The position numbers were made by a program, and so were the translations under genes. Shown here one piece after another: positions 49,989 through 60,066 of a stretch of DNA of 64,000 bases; the first letter of the stretch is position 1; each line of letters begins with the position of its first letter. Source of the DNA: Pseudobutyrivibrio sp. MD2005 (lineage in GTDB: Bacteria; Bacillota; Clostridia; Lachnospirales; Lachnospiraceae); NCBI RefSeq assembly GCF_000621865.1, contig NZ_JHXE01000012.1, forward strand, positions 124,001 to 188,000, in the 5' to 3' direction. Below the pieces are notes generated by a model. The model saw nothing but the letters and a program-made list of their open reading frames with translations. It did not search any database and had not been told where the DNA came from.

Positions 49989-51194
49989 TTAAGCTACAGA
50001 ATGCTCTGCAAAAATATGTGGTCGTTTTCCACTTACTAAATCACCCCAGAATGGTGAGAATCCTCTTAAGTATTCAACAACCTCTGAAACCGATTTGATG
50101 ATATAGTCAACCTGTTCCTCTGTAGCATCTTCGCCAAGAGAAATACGAAGTGACCCATGAGCAACCTCATGCGGTCTTCCGATAGCAAGAAGCACATGGC
50201 TTGGATCAAGTGAGCCTGATGTACATGCTGAACCAGATGAAACTGCAACGCCCTTATCATCTAACAAAAGAAGCAATGACTCGCCTTCGATACCCTCAAA
50301 ACAGAAGTTTACATTTGACTTTACTCTCTGATTTCTATCCCCGTTTAACTCTGAATAAGGTATCTTTGAAAGTCCCTCAATTAATCTATCCTGAAGCTTC
50401 TCGAACTTGGCATTGTTCTCATCAATATGTGCAACTGCATCTTCAAGTGCAACAGTCATTCCTACAATACCAGCAAGATTTTCTGTGCCTGCTCTCTTGC
50501 CTCGTTCCTGGGCTCCACCGTTAATAACATTTGTAAGAACTATTCCGCCTCTTGCATAAAGAACACCTACACCTTTAGGTCCATGGAATTTGTGAGCTGA
50601 AATTGAAAGCATATCAATATTCTGCTCCTTAACATCAATGTGAAGATGACTCACAGCCTGAACAGCATCTGTATGAAAAATTACACCGGCCTCTTTACAT
50701 ACGGCACCAATTTCAGCGATAGGCTGAATTGTACCAATTTCGTTATTGGCATACATGATAGTAACTAAGGCTGTATCCTCGCGGATTGCGTTTTTTACTT
50801 CCTCAGCTGTAACTACACCATTAGTGTGCACATCGAGAAGTGTTACCTCAAAGCCTTCCTTTTCAAGTGCTTGTAGTGTGTGAAGAACTGCATGATGCTC
50901 AAACTTAGTTGAAATGATATGCTTCTTTCCCTTTTTCTCGCCAATTCTTGCCGCCGAAATAATGGCCTGGTTATCCGCCTCACTTCCACCTGATGTAAAG
51001 TAGATTTCTCTAGGAGCTGCCCCGAGAATCTTTGCTACTCTTTCTCTTGCCTCCTCAAGAACCTCCTTAGCCTTCTGTCCTACTGAATACAAACTAGATG
51101 GATTTCCATAAACCTCCGTAAAATATGGTAGCATAGCTTCTACAACCTTAGGACTTACGGCTGTAGTTGCTGCGTTATCTGCATATACAAACAT
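49989..51194 (-). CDS. iscS: Cysteine desulphurase
   Basis: A 401-residue class-V PLP enzyme that takes sulphur from cysteine and passes it as persulphide to IscU and tRNA-thiolation enzymes. The PLP lysine is in [17 protein letters not shown], and the active Cys in [17 protein letters not shown]. The GG dinucleotides and [11 protein letters not shown] are typical of NifS/IscS. Upstream lies an Rrf2-type operator inside a 41-base palindrome, tying Fe-S assembly to the sulphur regulon. Confidence 0.96.
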   Translation of the reverse strand: MFVYADNAATTAVSPKVVEAMLPYFTEVYGNPSSLYSVGQKAKEVLEEARERVAKILGAAPREIYFTSGGSEADNQAIISAARIGEKKGKKHIISTKFEHHAVLHTLQALEKEGFEVTLLDVHTNGVVTAEEVKNAIREDTALVTIMYANNEIGTIQPIAEIGAVCKEAGVIFHTDAVQAVSHLHIDVKEQNIDMLSISAHKFHGPKGVGVLYARGGIVLTNVINGGAQERGKRAGTENLAGIVGMTVALEDAVAHIDENNAKFEKLQDRLIEGLSKIPYSELNGDRNQRVKSNVNFCFEGIEGESLLLLLDDKGVAVSSGSACTSGSLDPSHVLLAIGRPHEVAHGSLRISLGEDATEEQVDYIIKSVSEVVEYLRGFSPFWGDLVSGKRPHIFAEHSVA

Positions 51195-51255
51195 TATTAG
51201 TTCCTTCCTTTCACATATTTGCTAATCACCTATCAATTAGCTATGTAAAAGAAAA

Positions 51256-51296
51256 TATCACCTATAACCTACTTAGTCAATAGGTTATAGGTGATA
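51256..51296. promoter_or_regulatory. 41-base palindrome: putP terminator and iscS operator
   Basis: Perfect 16-bp arms TATCACCTATAACCTA/TAGGTTATAGGTGATA. The inner part is the Rrf2-type operator ACCTATTGACTAAGTAGGT (51267-51285, sense). The -35 TTGACT lies in it and TATTTT follows after 17 bases. On the minus strand it is followed by TTTTCTTTT, so it may also end the putP transcript. Confidence 0.7.
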
Positions 51297-51327
51297 AATT
51301 GTCTTGTTGATATATATTATCAATATG

Positions 51328-52839
51328 TTAAATTGATTCGAACTCTTCTACAATTTCCTTTTCAGGAGCTGGTGTAATTAAGCTTACGATTACACATAAA
51401 AGCATAGCTACAATAAATGCAGGAAGCAGCTCATAGATTCCAAAAATACCGCCCATTGGCTTAATCAAAAACTTCCATACGAAAATCATAATTCCGCCGC
51501 CAAGCATACCTGCGATTGCACCGTATCTGTTTGCTCTCTTCCATGTAAGTGCAAGTATCATAATTGGACCAAATGCAGCACCAAAACCGGCCCATGCAAA
51601 TGATACAATACCAAATACTGAACTGTTAGGATCTCTAGCTATAAACACTCCAATTCCTGCAATAATAACAAGCACTATTCTAGCCATTACCATCTGCATG
51701 TGTTCTGAAAGCTCGATTCCAAAAGTCTCATGTAAGATATTTTCAGAAACTGATGATGAAGCAGCAAGCATCTGTGAATCACATGTAGACATTGTACATG
51801 CAAGAATTCCGGCTAAGATAACACCTGCTAAAAGTGATGCTGCAAAACCATGCTCTGCTAAAGTCTGGGCGATGATAACGATTGCACGCTCTGAATCTTC
51901 AAGCTCTGCAAGGGCACCAACGTGAACCATTGTACGTGTCATAACACCGATAAAAATTGCAACGCCCATTGCTATAAATACCCATACAGTAGAAATACGA
52001 CGGCTCAATTTTATTTTCTCTGGATCTTCAATAGCCATAAATCTCAAAAGAATATGTGGCATACCAAAATATCCTAAGCCCCATGCCATGGTAGAAATGA
52101 TAGTAACAATTCCACCATAAGAAACCCTAGATGCATTAGTAAAATCGTGAGTAGCAAGCAAGCTGATATATCCGTCTAAAGATGTAGCGAAGTTATTAAC
52201 CACATCTATTCCACCTACGCTAGATAAGCCAAAGCATACTACTGCAATAAGTGCAACTGTCATAATAATCGACTGAACAAAATCAGTAACTGACGCAGCT
52301 GTAAATCCACCTGTTGCTGTATATCCAATGATAACTGCTGCAGAAACAATCATGGCGATTGTGTAATCTAATCCAAACAATGATGAAAATAGCTTTCCAC
52401 ATGCAGCAAAACCTGAACCAACATATGGGATAAAGAATACAACTATTATTGCTGATGAAATCAATAATAATGTGTGACTCTTATCTCTAAATCGATGTTC
52501 GAAGAAATCTGGAATAGTAACCGAATCATTCTTCTCAGAGTATTTACGAAGCTTTTTCGCTACCAATAACCAGTTGAGGTATGTACCAATTCCAAGACCT
52601 AACGCAGTCCAGAACACATCACAAATACCACTTGCATAAGCTATACCAGGCAATCCCATGAGAAGCCATGATGACATATCTGATGCTTCAGCACTCATGG
52701 CTGTAACAAAAGGCCCTAGCTTTCTTCCTCCTAAATAATAATCTCCAACCGTGTGGTTGTCTTTTGCAAAAGTAGCACCCATGATCAACAATGCTGCCAA
52801 ATAAACTACTATCGCAATTACGATACCAAGTGTTGCCAT
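51328..52839 (-). CDS. putP: Sodium/proline symporter-type transporter (SSS family)
   Basis: A 503-residue sodium:solute symporter with about 12-13 helices. The second-helix segment SAEASDMSSWLLMGLPGIAY and the GYTATGGFTAASVTDFVQSI region are PutP-like. Proline is the usual cargo; another substrate cannot be excluded. It lies 21 bases after the amino-acid ABC ATPase gene, so it is probably read from that operon. Confidence 0.9.
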   Translation of the reverse strand: MATLGIVIAIVVYLAALLIMGATFAKDNHTVGDYYLGGRKLGPFVTAMSAEASDMSSWLLMGLPGIAYASGICDVFWTALGLGIGTYLNWLLVAKKLRKYSEKNDSVTIPDFFEHRFRDKSHTLLLISSAIIVVFFIPYVGSGFAACGKLFSSLFGLDYTIAMIVSAAVIIGYTATGGFTAASVTDFVQSIIMTVALIAVVCFGLSSVGGIDVVNNFATSLDGYISLLATHDFTNASRVSYGGIVTIISTMAWGLGYFGMPHILLRFMAIEDPEKIKLSRRISTVWVFIAMGVAIFIGVMTRTMVHVGALAELEDSERAIVIIAQTLAEHGFAASLLAGVILAGILACTMSTCDSQMLAASSSVSENILHETFGIELSEHMQMVMARIVLVIIAGIGVFIARDPNSSVFGIVSFAWAGFGAAFGPIMILALTWKRANRYGAIAGMLGGGIMIFVWKFLIKPMGGIFGIYELLPAFIVAMLLCVIVSLITPAPEKEIVEEFESI

Positions 52840-52860
52840 ATTAATCTCTCTTTCTAATTT

Positions 52861-53616
52861 CTATTTTAGGTAATTTGCAAGAAACTGTTTTGTTCTTTCA
52901 TTTGACGGGTTATCAATAACCTGCTCAGGAGTTCCCTGCTCTGCAATTACACCACCATCCATAAATATTATCTCATCTGATACTTCTCTGGCAAATCCAA
53001 TTTCATGAGTAACAATAATCATGGTTGTATGCTGACTTGCAAGTTCCTTTATAACCTTTAAAACTTCTCCTGTAAGCTCAGGATCAAGGGCTGATGTAGG
53101 CTCGTCAAAGCATAATATATCCGGGCTAAGCGCCAAAGCTCTTGCTATAGCAACTCTTTGCTGCTGTCCACCAGAAAGCTGATGAGGGTAATTATCCATC
53201 TTTTCTGACAACCCCATTTTTGTAAGCAGTTCTTTTCCTCTTTCAATTATCTCATTGACCTCTTCTTTTGATTTGGCCTCGAGCTTAGGTGCAAGTATTA
53301 CATTTTCTAAAGCAGTATACTGCGGGAAAAGATTAAACTGCTGAAATACCATTCCAAAATGATGACGATTCTTTCTAATTTGAACATCAGTCAATTTAGC
53401 ATTGTCTGCAAAGAAAAGTAAATCTTCATTTACTGATATTGTGCCATCATCTGGCACCTCCAAAAAATTCAGACAACGGAGAAGTGTTGTCTTTCCTGAA
53501 CCAGAACTTCCTAAAATAGAAAGAGTCTGTCCCTTCTCCATGCTAAATGAAATGCCCTTTAGTATTTCATCATCATCAAATTTTTTCTTTAATCCGTTAA
53601 CTTCTAAAATTGCCAT
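52861..53616 (-). CDS. Amino-acid ABC transporter ATPase
   Basis: A 251-residue PAAT-family ATPase. Walker A is GSSGSGKTT, the Q-loop [17 protein letters not shown], the signature [15 protein letters not shown] and Walker [13 protein letters not shown]. It is the third gene of binding protein-permease-ATPase and is followed by putP. Confidence 0.94.
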   Translation of the reverse strand: MAILEVNGLKKKFDDDEILKGISFSMEKGQTLSILGSSGSGKTTLLRCLNFLEVPDDGTISVNEDLLFFADNAKLTDVQIRKNRHHFGMVFQQFNLFPQYTALENVILAPKLEAKSKEEVNEIIERGKELLTKMGLSEKMDNYPHQLSGGQQQRVAIARALALSPDILCFDEPTSALDPELTGEVLKVIKELASQHTTMIIVTHEIGFAREVSDEIIFMDGGVIAEQGTPEQVIDNPSNERTKQFLANYLK

Positions 53617-53637
53617 ATTCTTCTCACTTATTATTTG

Positions 53638-54294
53638 TTATTTGAAATAGCTGAGTCTCTTTTCTATATAACCAAATAGCAGTGTCAATAATCCGCTAAA
53701 GACTAGATAGAATACTCCAGTGTAAAACAGAGGCCAGATTATACCTGCACTCTTGATGAAACGTTCGCCCTCCCAAATAATTTCATAAAACGCAATAACT
53801 CTGGCAAGGGATGTATCCTTTACCAGGGTGATAACTTCGTTTGAAATTGGCGGAACGATTTTCTTTATTACCTGAAACAATACAATTTTAAAAAATGTCT
53901 GTCGCTTAGTGAGGCCTAAGACTGCAGCTGCTTCGTACTGTCCTTTTGGAATAGACTGAATACCACCTCTAAAAATTTCACTGAAATAGCAGGCATAGTT
54001 GATTACAAAAGCTACAAGAGCTGCTGTGAATCGGCCGCTATCTCCAGAGCCCCAGAGGTTGACTCCAAGAAAAACTCCTGGTCCATAGAAAATAATAAGA
54101 AGTTGTAGCATCAGAGGTGTTCCTCTGATAATCCATATAATAAACCTGATTGGTAAACGAACTATACTACTTTTGTTCATGGAACCAAAGCTTATTATAA
54201 GTCCTAATGGTAATGAAAATAATAGTGTTAATGAAAATAATTTGAGGGTTCCGAAGAACCCCTCTAATAGTGATATTGTTACGTTTGTAAACAT
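53638..54294 (-). CDS. Amino-acid ABC transporter permease
   Basis: A 218-residue PAAT permease with about five helices. The EAA loop is GLTKRQTFFKIVLFQVIKKIVP. As the only permease gene it probably forms a homodimeric channel with the adjacent ATPase. Confidence 0.93.
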   Translation of the reverse strand: MFTNVTISLLEGFFGTLKLFSLTLLFSLPLGLIISFGSMNKSSIVRLPIRFIIWIIRGTPLMLQLLIIFYGPGVFLGVNLWGSGDSGRFTAALVAFVINYACYFSEIFRGGIQSIPKGQYEAAAVLGLTKRQTFFKIVLFQVIKKIVPPISNEVITLVKDTSLARVIAFYEIIWEGERFIKSAGIIWPLFYTGVFYLVFSGLLTLLFGYIEKRLSYFK

Positions 54295-54317
54295 ATTGCG
54301 TCCTTAGTTAATTATTT

Positions 54318-55139
54318 TTATTGAGCAACGATTGCTTCTTGTACTCCGTATGTAGTGGCAATCTTTTCCATTGTGCCATCGTCATACATTGTTTTAAATT
54401 GATCATTGATGAATGCAGCTAAGTCTGAACCCTGACGGCAGCCTACACCGTATTCCTCTGTAGTAAGCTCTACTGTATGTGTAAGATTATCATAGCTAGT
54501 ACCTTCTCCAACCATAGCACCTGCCATTAAAAGATCGATTATGCACGCATCTGATGTTCCTGCAGAAACTTCCATTACTGCGTCAGACTGTGACTTAACA
54601 GCAACATAATCAAATCCATTTTCTTCTGCAGCTGCTTCACCAGCAGAACCTGATTCAACAGCAAAGCTAAGATCAGCTGCTGTGTCAACACTTGTTACAT
54701 CTGCGGCTTTATCCTTATTAACTACAACAACCTGTGCATTATTAAGGTAAGGAACTGTGCACTCCATTGAATTCTCAACTTCAGGAGTAAGAGTCATACC
54801 ATTCCATACAACATCAATCGACTTATTCTGAAGCTCGAGGATTTTGTTATCCCAATCGATTTCTACGAATTCAACATCTACTCCAAGTGCTTCTGCTACT
54901 TCTCTTGCAAGATCTGCATCATAGCCAATCCACTCTCCATTGTCATCCTTGTAATCCATTGGAGCGAAATCTGTGATACCAACGATTAATGTGCCCTTGT
55001 CCTTGATATATTCAACATCGCTTTCTGCTGTATCAGCACCATTTGCTGCATCTTTATTGTCTGTAGCTGAAGAACCACAAGCTACCATTGAAAGTCCCAT
55101 CATTAATGCTAGTGTACTTGCTAAAAACTTTTTCCTCAT
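54318..55139 (-). CDS. Amino-acid ABC transporter binding lipoprotein
   Basis: A 273-residue SBP family-3 lipoprotein. The lipid Cys is in LSMVACG near residue 21. FAPMDYKDDNGEWIGYDADL and WNGMTLTPEVENSMECTVPY are typical of polar amino-acid binders. The operon starts here; its specificity is not visible. A dyad shared with leuB lies about 70 bases upstream. Confidence 0.93.
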   Translation of the reverse strand: MRKKFLASTLALMMGLSMVACGSSATDNKDAANGADTAESDVEYIKDKGTLIVGITDFAPMDYKDDNGEWIGYDADLAREVAEALGVDVEFVEIDWDNKILELQNKSIDVVWNGMTLTPEVENSMECTVPYLNNAQVVVVNKDKAADVTSVDTAADLSFAVESGSAGEAAAEENGFDYVAVKSQSDAVMEVSAGTSDACIIDLLMAGAMVGEGTSYDNLTHTVELTTEEYGVGCRQGSDLAAFINDQFKTMYDDGTMEKIATTYGVQEAIVAQ

Positions 55140-55206
55140 TATATAATCTCCTCAATCCATTTATTCACTTTATTGTGATAAAGCATTAAATTAGTGTACT
55201 TATACA

Positions 55207-55223
55207 CTTTAGCATACTAAAGC
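55207..55223. promoter_or_regulatory. Dyad upstream of the amino-acid ABC operon
   Basis: CTTTAGCATACTAAAGC, perfect 6-bp arms CTTTAG/CTAAAG, 68 bases before the binding-protein start. It nearly matches the site before leuB at 11204-11220. It ends just before the mocR stop codon (55225-55227). Confidence 0.4.
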
Positions 55224-55224
55224 A

Positions 55225-56511
55225 TTATTGTAAACTACAATTTAATTTTTCTACTGCTGGAATTATATTTTCTTTTTGAATCTTGCTACAGGATATTAAA
55301 ATAGTTGCTGTATTTTCACCGTATTCCATAATATTTAACTTAACTTTACTTTTCTCAAGCCTTTCTTTAATGCCAGCGCCCTGAAGTTTTATTCCCATCT
55401 CCATTCCACTATCACCCATAAAGATGTCCGCGTTGTCACCAAAGTTTTTCTGCATTATCTTATACATCATTTTTCGCTTGCCTTCATAAAAACGTTTCAT
55501 CTTTTTAATGTGCCTGTTTAGATGTCCGTCCCTCAAAAACTGTGCCAAGGCAATTTGTTCTGCCAAAGATGCAGTCTGATTATAATAATCCCTAATCTCG
55601 TTATACATCTCCTTAGTTCCTTTTGGCAAAATCAAAAAACTGATTCTGACACTAGGCAAAAGAATTCTTGAAAATGAACCTAAAAAAGCTGTGTTTTCAC
55701 CACCAGTCATTGCATATAAACTGGGCGTTGGTTTGCTTGAAAAAACAAACTCATTTTGATAATCATCCTCTATGATTAGATGGTTGTTTTTCAAGGCATG
55801 CTCTATCAGCTCATGACGCCTTTTCATGGTCATGACCTCTCCCCATTTAGTCATGTATGATGGTGTCACATATATAACATGGCTTTCCTTATCACGATAA
55901 TTTACATTAAAGCCTGCGTTCTTAAATGTCATTGCGCCATCGGCAAAGCTTTTTGTAGGAAAAGATATACTTTTCTCTCCAGGGATTAAGGAAATCAGTA
56001 TTGGCAATAGATTCTGAAATCCTGCACCAATTACAATCTCTTCTGGGCTGCAGATTATATTTCTATTCTTTCTAACATAGGACGCAATCTCTTGCCTTAA
56101 ATCATCTTCTCCCTGATTTTTGGCATACGCAAGCAATCTATCTTCCTGTCTCAAAGAGGATTTCATATATCTTCTCCACAAATCAAGGCAAGATACTTCC
56201 TTATCCTCTCCAATAGTCGACAAATCATATTGATAGCTTTGATTTTCCTTATTTATTGTATTGAAATTATCTTCATATTGCTCACCCTTGGAAAATCTCG
56301 AAACAGTTTCTGAGACAAAATATCCAATTTTTTCAACTGAGTAGATATAACCATCTGCCGCCAGTTGCAAATATGCTGTTTCTATTGAAGTTTTACTAAC
56401 CCCCAATGTCTTTTCTGATTCCCTGATTGATGGCATTCTATCCCCTGGCTTTAGGCTTGCATTAAGAATCTGATTTACGTAAAAACTATATACCTTTTCG
56501 TATACTTTCAT
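55225..56511 (-). CDS. MocR-type regulator (GntR HTH fused to aminotransferase fold)
   Basis: A 428-residue chimera. Residues 1 to about 70 are a GntR winged helix (GDRMPSIRESEKTLGVSKTS). From about 100 on it has a class-I aminotransferase fold, with IIEDDYQNEF and the PLP-lysine region SFSRILLPSVRISF, where the Lys is replaced by Arg in this reading. MocR proteins sense PLP or an amino-acid substrate. It is divergent from an ECF S component, which is its likely target. Confidence 0.9.
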   Translation of the reverse strand: MKVYEKVYSFYVNQILNASLKPGDRMPSIRESEKTLGVSKTSIETAYLQLAADGYIYSVEKIGYFVSETVSRFSKGEQYEDNFNTINKENQSYQYDLSTIGEDKEVSCLDLWRRYMKSSLRQEDRLLAYAKNQGEDDLRQEIASYVRKNRNIICSPEEIVIGAGFQNLLPILISLIPGEKSISFPTKSFADGAMTFKNAGFNVNYRDKESHVIYVTPSYMTKWGEVMTMKRRHELIEHALKNNHLIIEDDYQNEFVFSSKPTPSLYAMTGGENTAFLGSFSRILLPSVRISFLILPKGTKEMYNEIRDYYNQTASLAEQIALAQFLRDGHLNRHIKKMKRFYEGKRKMMYKIMQKNFGDNADIFMGDSGMEMGIKLQGAGIKERLEKSKVKLNIMEYGENTATILISCSKIQKENIIPAVEKLNCSLQ

Positions 56512-56644
56512 ATCTGTCCCCTAAATTATTTTCATTTTTGCTCATTTTTATAATAACAGGTTGGTGATATTATAGCTCCAACATAAAATTTAGAAAAGAG
56601 CTTTTTTCACGTAATCAATCTTAGACGCAGGAGGTATATTTGTT

Positions 56645-57211
56645 ATGACTGACACTTCAGTAACTAAAAATGCTACTAATTCAGATAGCGTTAAACTCAC
56701 TATCACCGCTGCTTTATTTGCCGCTCTAACTTGTATTGGAACAATGATAATTAAAATTCCAACGCCAACACTTGGGTATATACATCCTGGCGATGGCTTC
56801 GTTTTGTTATCTGGACTTTTGCTTGGACCTCTATGGGGTGGTCTTGCTGCTGGCATCGGCTCAGGACTTTCAGATTTAATCGGAGGCTATTTCATATATG
56901 TGCCAGCAACCTTTATAATCAAGGCTTTAACAGCCATCGTGGCATATTTCACTTTTAGATTTTCAAGTAAGCTACTAAAGTCAAAATCAAACATCTCAGC
57001 AATTATTTTTAGCGGTATAATCGGGGAAGCTGTTATGATATTTGGTTATTTTATATTTGAAATATTCATGTTATCTATTGTAAATAAAACAACACTTTCT
57101 GCAGGCGTCATTGCATCCCTCGCAGGTATTATTCCAAATATCATCCAAGGAGTATTTGGAGTAATAATATCAACAACTCTATATCCACTTTTAAATCGTT
57201 TGAGCAAATAA
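56645..57211 (+). CDS. ECF transporter S component, probably for a vitamin B6 form
   Basis: A 188-residue six-helix membrane protein. Features include MIIKIPTPTLGYIHPGDGFV, then GPLWGGLAAGIGSGLSDLIGGY, common to ECF S components. The divergent MocR gene 133 bases away suggests vitamin B6 as substrate, as for PdxU-type proteins; this is an inference. AGGAGGT lies before the ATG. A terminator follows directly. Confidence 0.82.
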   Translation: MTDTSVTKNATNSDSVKLTITAALFAALTCIGTMIIKIPTPTLGYIHPGDGFVLLSGLLLGPLWGGLAAGIGSGLSDLIGGYFIYVPATFIIKALTAIVAYFTFRFSSKLLKSKSNISAIIFSGIIGEAVMIFGYFIFEIFMLSIVNKTTLSAGVIASLAGIIPNIIQGVFGVIISTTLYPLLNRLSK

Positions 57212-57214
57212 AAT

Positions 57215-57253
57215 AGCCCCTGACAGTTGTCAATTAAGCAACTATCAGGGGCT
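57215..57253. terminator. Bidirectional terminator
   Basis: AGCCCCTGA/TCAGGGGCT outer stem with a second inner stem AGTTG/CAACT, and T-rich flanks on both strands. It separates the convergent ECF gene and the zinc-ribbon membrane-protein gene. Confidence 0.85.
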
Positions 57254-57265
57254 TTATATTTTATA

Positions 57266-58195
57266 TTAGTTAATCTGATATGAATTATATGCAACCTTCT
57301 TAGACTTGATTACATTGATAATCATAGGAACAGCTCCTAATGCTGTAAATAAATATACAAGTAAAAGTGAGCCAATGAAATCAGATGTAACTCCTGCGCC
57401 ATCTATTAATGCACTAAAGTTCTGGAATACCTCTGCAAATGACCAACCAACCTCTTTTGAAATTGTGATTGTCCAATCAATCTTTTCAGCCAAATATGTC
57501 ATAACAACCATGAAGATGCAGCAAACAACAATGCCCTTTGTGCTGAGCTTCTTTGCCATGAACTCGTATCCCTTTACAGTACATACACCCATTACAATAC
57601 CAGAGACAACTGAAACATATCCCATCTGACCAATAATGATGATTGCAATAAGGCCAATTAATGCGCCAAGAAATGCACCAACAATACCGCCAATAAAGTT
57701 CTCATTTGTGTTGCTCATCTCAACCTCAGCCTGCTGTAATGACTGGCTGATATTTGTGTAGCAATCTCCACATAAGAATGATACACCACCACCAATGTAG
57801 TAGCTTCCGATATTTGAAACTGGCTTACCACAGCCTTCACATACATCTTCAAATCCGTTTAATCTAAATGCATCTGTCATTCCCTTGATTGCGGAAATAA
57901 GATTCTCAATTACCTTCTTAGATGTCATTCCAGTAACATTTGCTACGACATTGTTCTTCTGAACTGCAAGAGCAGAAATACCAGGGATTGACTTCTTCAT
58001 ATTCTTGAGAAGATCCTTTTCAGGGAACTGTCCGTTCTTTCTTACTGAGGCATATACTGTGTAAAAATTGCCTGTGTAGATAGCATATAAATGATATCCG
58101 TTATATTGTCCTAAAAGTGCACCAACATTCTCGTCGCAACGTAATCCGGTCTCTGCTGATACTGCTTCAAAGACTTTTTTTATAGTGCCGTTCAT
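57266..58195 (-). CDS. Membrane protein with zinc ribbon, unknown function
   Basis: A 309-residue protein in three parts. Residues 1 to about 110 are soluble and contain two short repeats of alternating strands. A CxxC...CxxC zinc ribbon (CEGCGKPV, then CGDCYTNI) lies at about 119-149. Four or five membrane helices follow from about 168. No family was recognised. It has its own terminators on both sides. Confidence 0.75.
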   Translation of the reverse strand: MNGTIKKVFEAVSAETGLRCDENVGALLGQYNGYHLYAIYTGNFYTVYASVRKNGQFPEKDLLKNMKKSIPGISALAVQKNNVVANVTGMTSKKVIENLISAIKGMTDAFRLNGFEDVCEGCGKPVSNIGSYYIGGGVSFLCGDCYTNISQSLQQAEVEMSNTNENFIGGIVGAFLGALIGLIAIIIIGQMGYVSVVSGIVMGVCTVKGYEFMAKKLSTKGIVVCCIFMVVMTYLAEKIDWTITISKEVGWSFAEVFQNFSALIDGAGVTSDFIGSLLLVYLFTALGAVPMIINVIKSKKVAYNSYQIN

Positions 58196-58297
58196 ATATT
58201 TTCTCCTTTTTCTTAAAATCCTTACATATAATAATTATTATTTTTGTGATTGTCAATAGGTATTCAATTAATACTTTATTTTATTTTTATGTGGCAA

Positions 58298-58334
58298 AAA
58301 AAAAGCTTGCTTTCCCAATGAAAGCAAGCTTTTT
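58298..58334. terminator. Bidirectional terminator after the GH25 gene
   Basis: AAAAAGCTTGCTTT/AAAGCAAGCTTTTT with a 6-base loop and runs of A and T on each side. Confidence 0.88.
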
Positions 58335-58342
58335 AGCATTTT

Positions 58343-59986
58343 CTATTTTGTAGCAGCAGGTGCTGGAGCAACAGCGATTACCATTCCGCTTTCATCAGTT
58401 TGATACAAATTAGTACCAACCTGAATTACCTGATTAACTACAAGCTTTCCATCAGCTCCGAAGAGGAAGTCACCTGCGCCAATCTTAACTGTCTGGCCTG
58501 CAATAAGCTTTCCATCAGCTCCTGCGTAATATACACCTTCCTTAGTCTGAACAAGACCTGTCATCATAGCACCGTCTGTTCCAAAGAAGTATGTAGCATC
58601 ACCGATTGTCTGCATTCCTGTGAGCATCTTTCCATCTGCTCCGAAGTCATATGTAACGCCATTGACATTAACAACACCAACCTGCATCTGGCCTGCTTCG
58701 TTGAAGTAATATACAGCGCCATCGATTGTTGCCAATCCTGTTACTCTATGAGCATCCTTTGGATCTAAGTAGTATGTGCCAGTAGCATCTGTCCACCAGC
58801 CTCTATACATCTTACCACCATCGTTTGGATTGAACATGTATGTCACACCATCGATATCAACCCATCCAACCTGCAAGAAACCTTGCTCGTTGAAATAATA
58901 CATATCCTTATCGATAACACAAAGACCAACTAACATATGTCCATCTGTTGTGTCTAAGTAACGAGTACCAACTGTTGGATCTGTCCACCAACCTGTATAT
59001 AACTTACCATTATCAGCTGGGTTAAATAAGAATGTATATCCGCCAAGCTCTAACCATCCAGTCTGTAACTGTGCTGCTTCGTTGAAGTAGTAGATACCAC
59101 CATCAATTGTGCTAAGTCCTGTAGCTGCTGCAGCTGTGCCTGGTGTGAAGTAATATGCTCCAGTCTCATCTGAGTACCAGCCATATGTAACAATACCTGT
59201 AGCAGGATCAGTGTGATACTTTGTACCAGCTACATCTACCCAACCGAACTGTTTACGGAAATTGTTAAAGAAATATGCATTTCCACCACCCAGGTCAAGC
59301 ACGCCTGCCTGTGGAATAAATGCTGTATAATCCTTTGCTGCAAGGTTAACATCTACTCTACCATTGATACCTGCAACAGATCCGCTAGAAGAATACTGCC
59401 AAATTGCCCAACCAGCAATGTCATTGTGATCTGAGTATTGTGCAATCCACTTGTCGTATGCTAATGCAGATGTGAAATGTGATTTATAGAAATTTGTGTA
59501 TGTGTAAAGCATTGGAGTGTATCCAGCTGATGAAATAACACCACAGAAGGCATTTGCCATTGCTGTACATGTATTTGCATCAAGACCCTTTTGAACACTG
59601 TCCTCTATATCAAAAGCTACTGGGAAATTGATATTGTATGGCTCAATCCACTTTAAAACCAATTCAGCTTCCTGAGCTGCTGCCTCAACGCTAGTAGCGT
59701 ATGAGTAAATATAAACACCAGTACGAATACCTGCAGCCTGAGCGCCCTGAACGTTTGCTGCGAAATATGGATCCACACCGCTCTTTGTACTACCAACCTT
59801 GATGAAAGCGTATGAAACACCTGACTGTGCAACTGCGCCCCAATTGATGGCCCCCTGATACTTTGATACGTCAATACCCTGTGCGCCTGCAGCCTTAGCA
59901 GTGACAGATACTGACAAAGTCATGCACACTGCTAACATTAAAGCAGCTACAGACTTGACAAACTTTGTAGCTTTTAATTTTTTCAC
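58343..59986 (-). CDS. Secreted GH25 muramidase with cell-wall-binding repeats
   Basis: A 547-residue exported lysozyme. A signal peptide (about 1-32, ending AKA) is followed by a GH25 domain (about 33-215) with GIDVSKYQGAINW and the catalytic DxE pair in VAFDIEDS. From about 225 on there are Tyr/Trp/Gly-rich repeats of the choline-binding type, such as GGIYYFNEAAQLQTGW. The start is GTG 59986 with AGGAGG 9 bases upstream; the reading from 60046 has no ribosome site. It cleaves peptidoglycan, probably during growth or lysis. Confidence 0.93.
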   Translation of the reverse strand: MKKLKATKFVKSVAALMLAVCMTLSVSVTAKAAGAQGIDVSKYQGAINWGAVAQSGVSYAFIKVGSTKSGVDPYFAANVQGAQAAGIRTGVYIYSYATSVEAAAQEAELVLKWIEPYNINFPVAFDIEDSVQKGLDANTCTAMANAFCGVISSAGYTPMLYTYTNFYKSHFTSALAYDKWIAQYSDHNDIAGWAIWQYSSSGSVAGINGRVDVNLAAKDYTAFIPQAGVLDLGGGNAYFFNNFRKQFGWVDVAGTKYHTDPATGIVTYGWYSDETGAYYFTPGTAAAATGLSTIDGGIYYFNEAAQLQTGWLELGGYTFLFNPADNGKLYTGWWTDPTVGTRYLDTTDGHMLVGLCVIDKDMYYFNEQGFLQVGWVDIDGVTYMFNPNDGGKMYRGWWTDATGTYYLDPKDAHRVTGLATIDGAVYYFNEAGQMQVGVVNVNGVTYDFGADGKMLTGMQTIGDATYFFGTDGAMMTGLVQTKEGVYYAGADGKLIAGQTVKIGAGDFLFGADGKLVVNQVIQVGTNLYQTDESGMVIAVAPAPAATK

Positions 59987-60066
59987 TTCGCTATACCTCC
60001 TAATAATCCTAATTTTAATTTTATAATAAGCCGATACCAAGGTCAATAAACCTCAGCAGTTTTATA

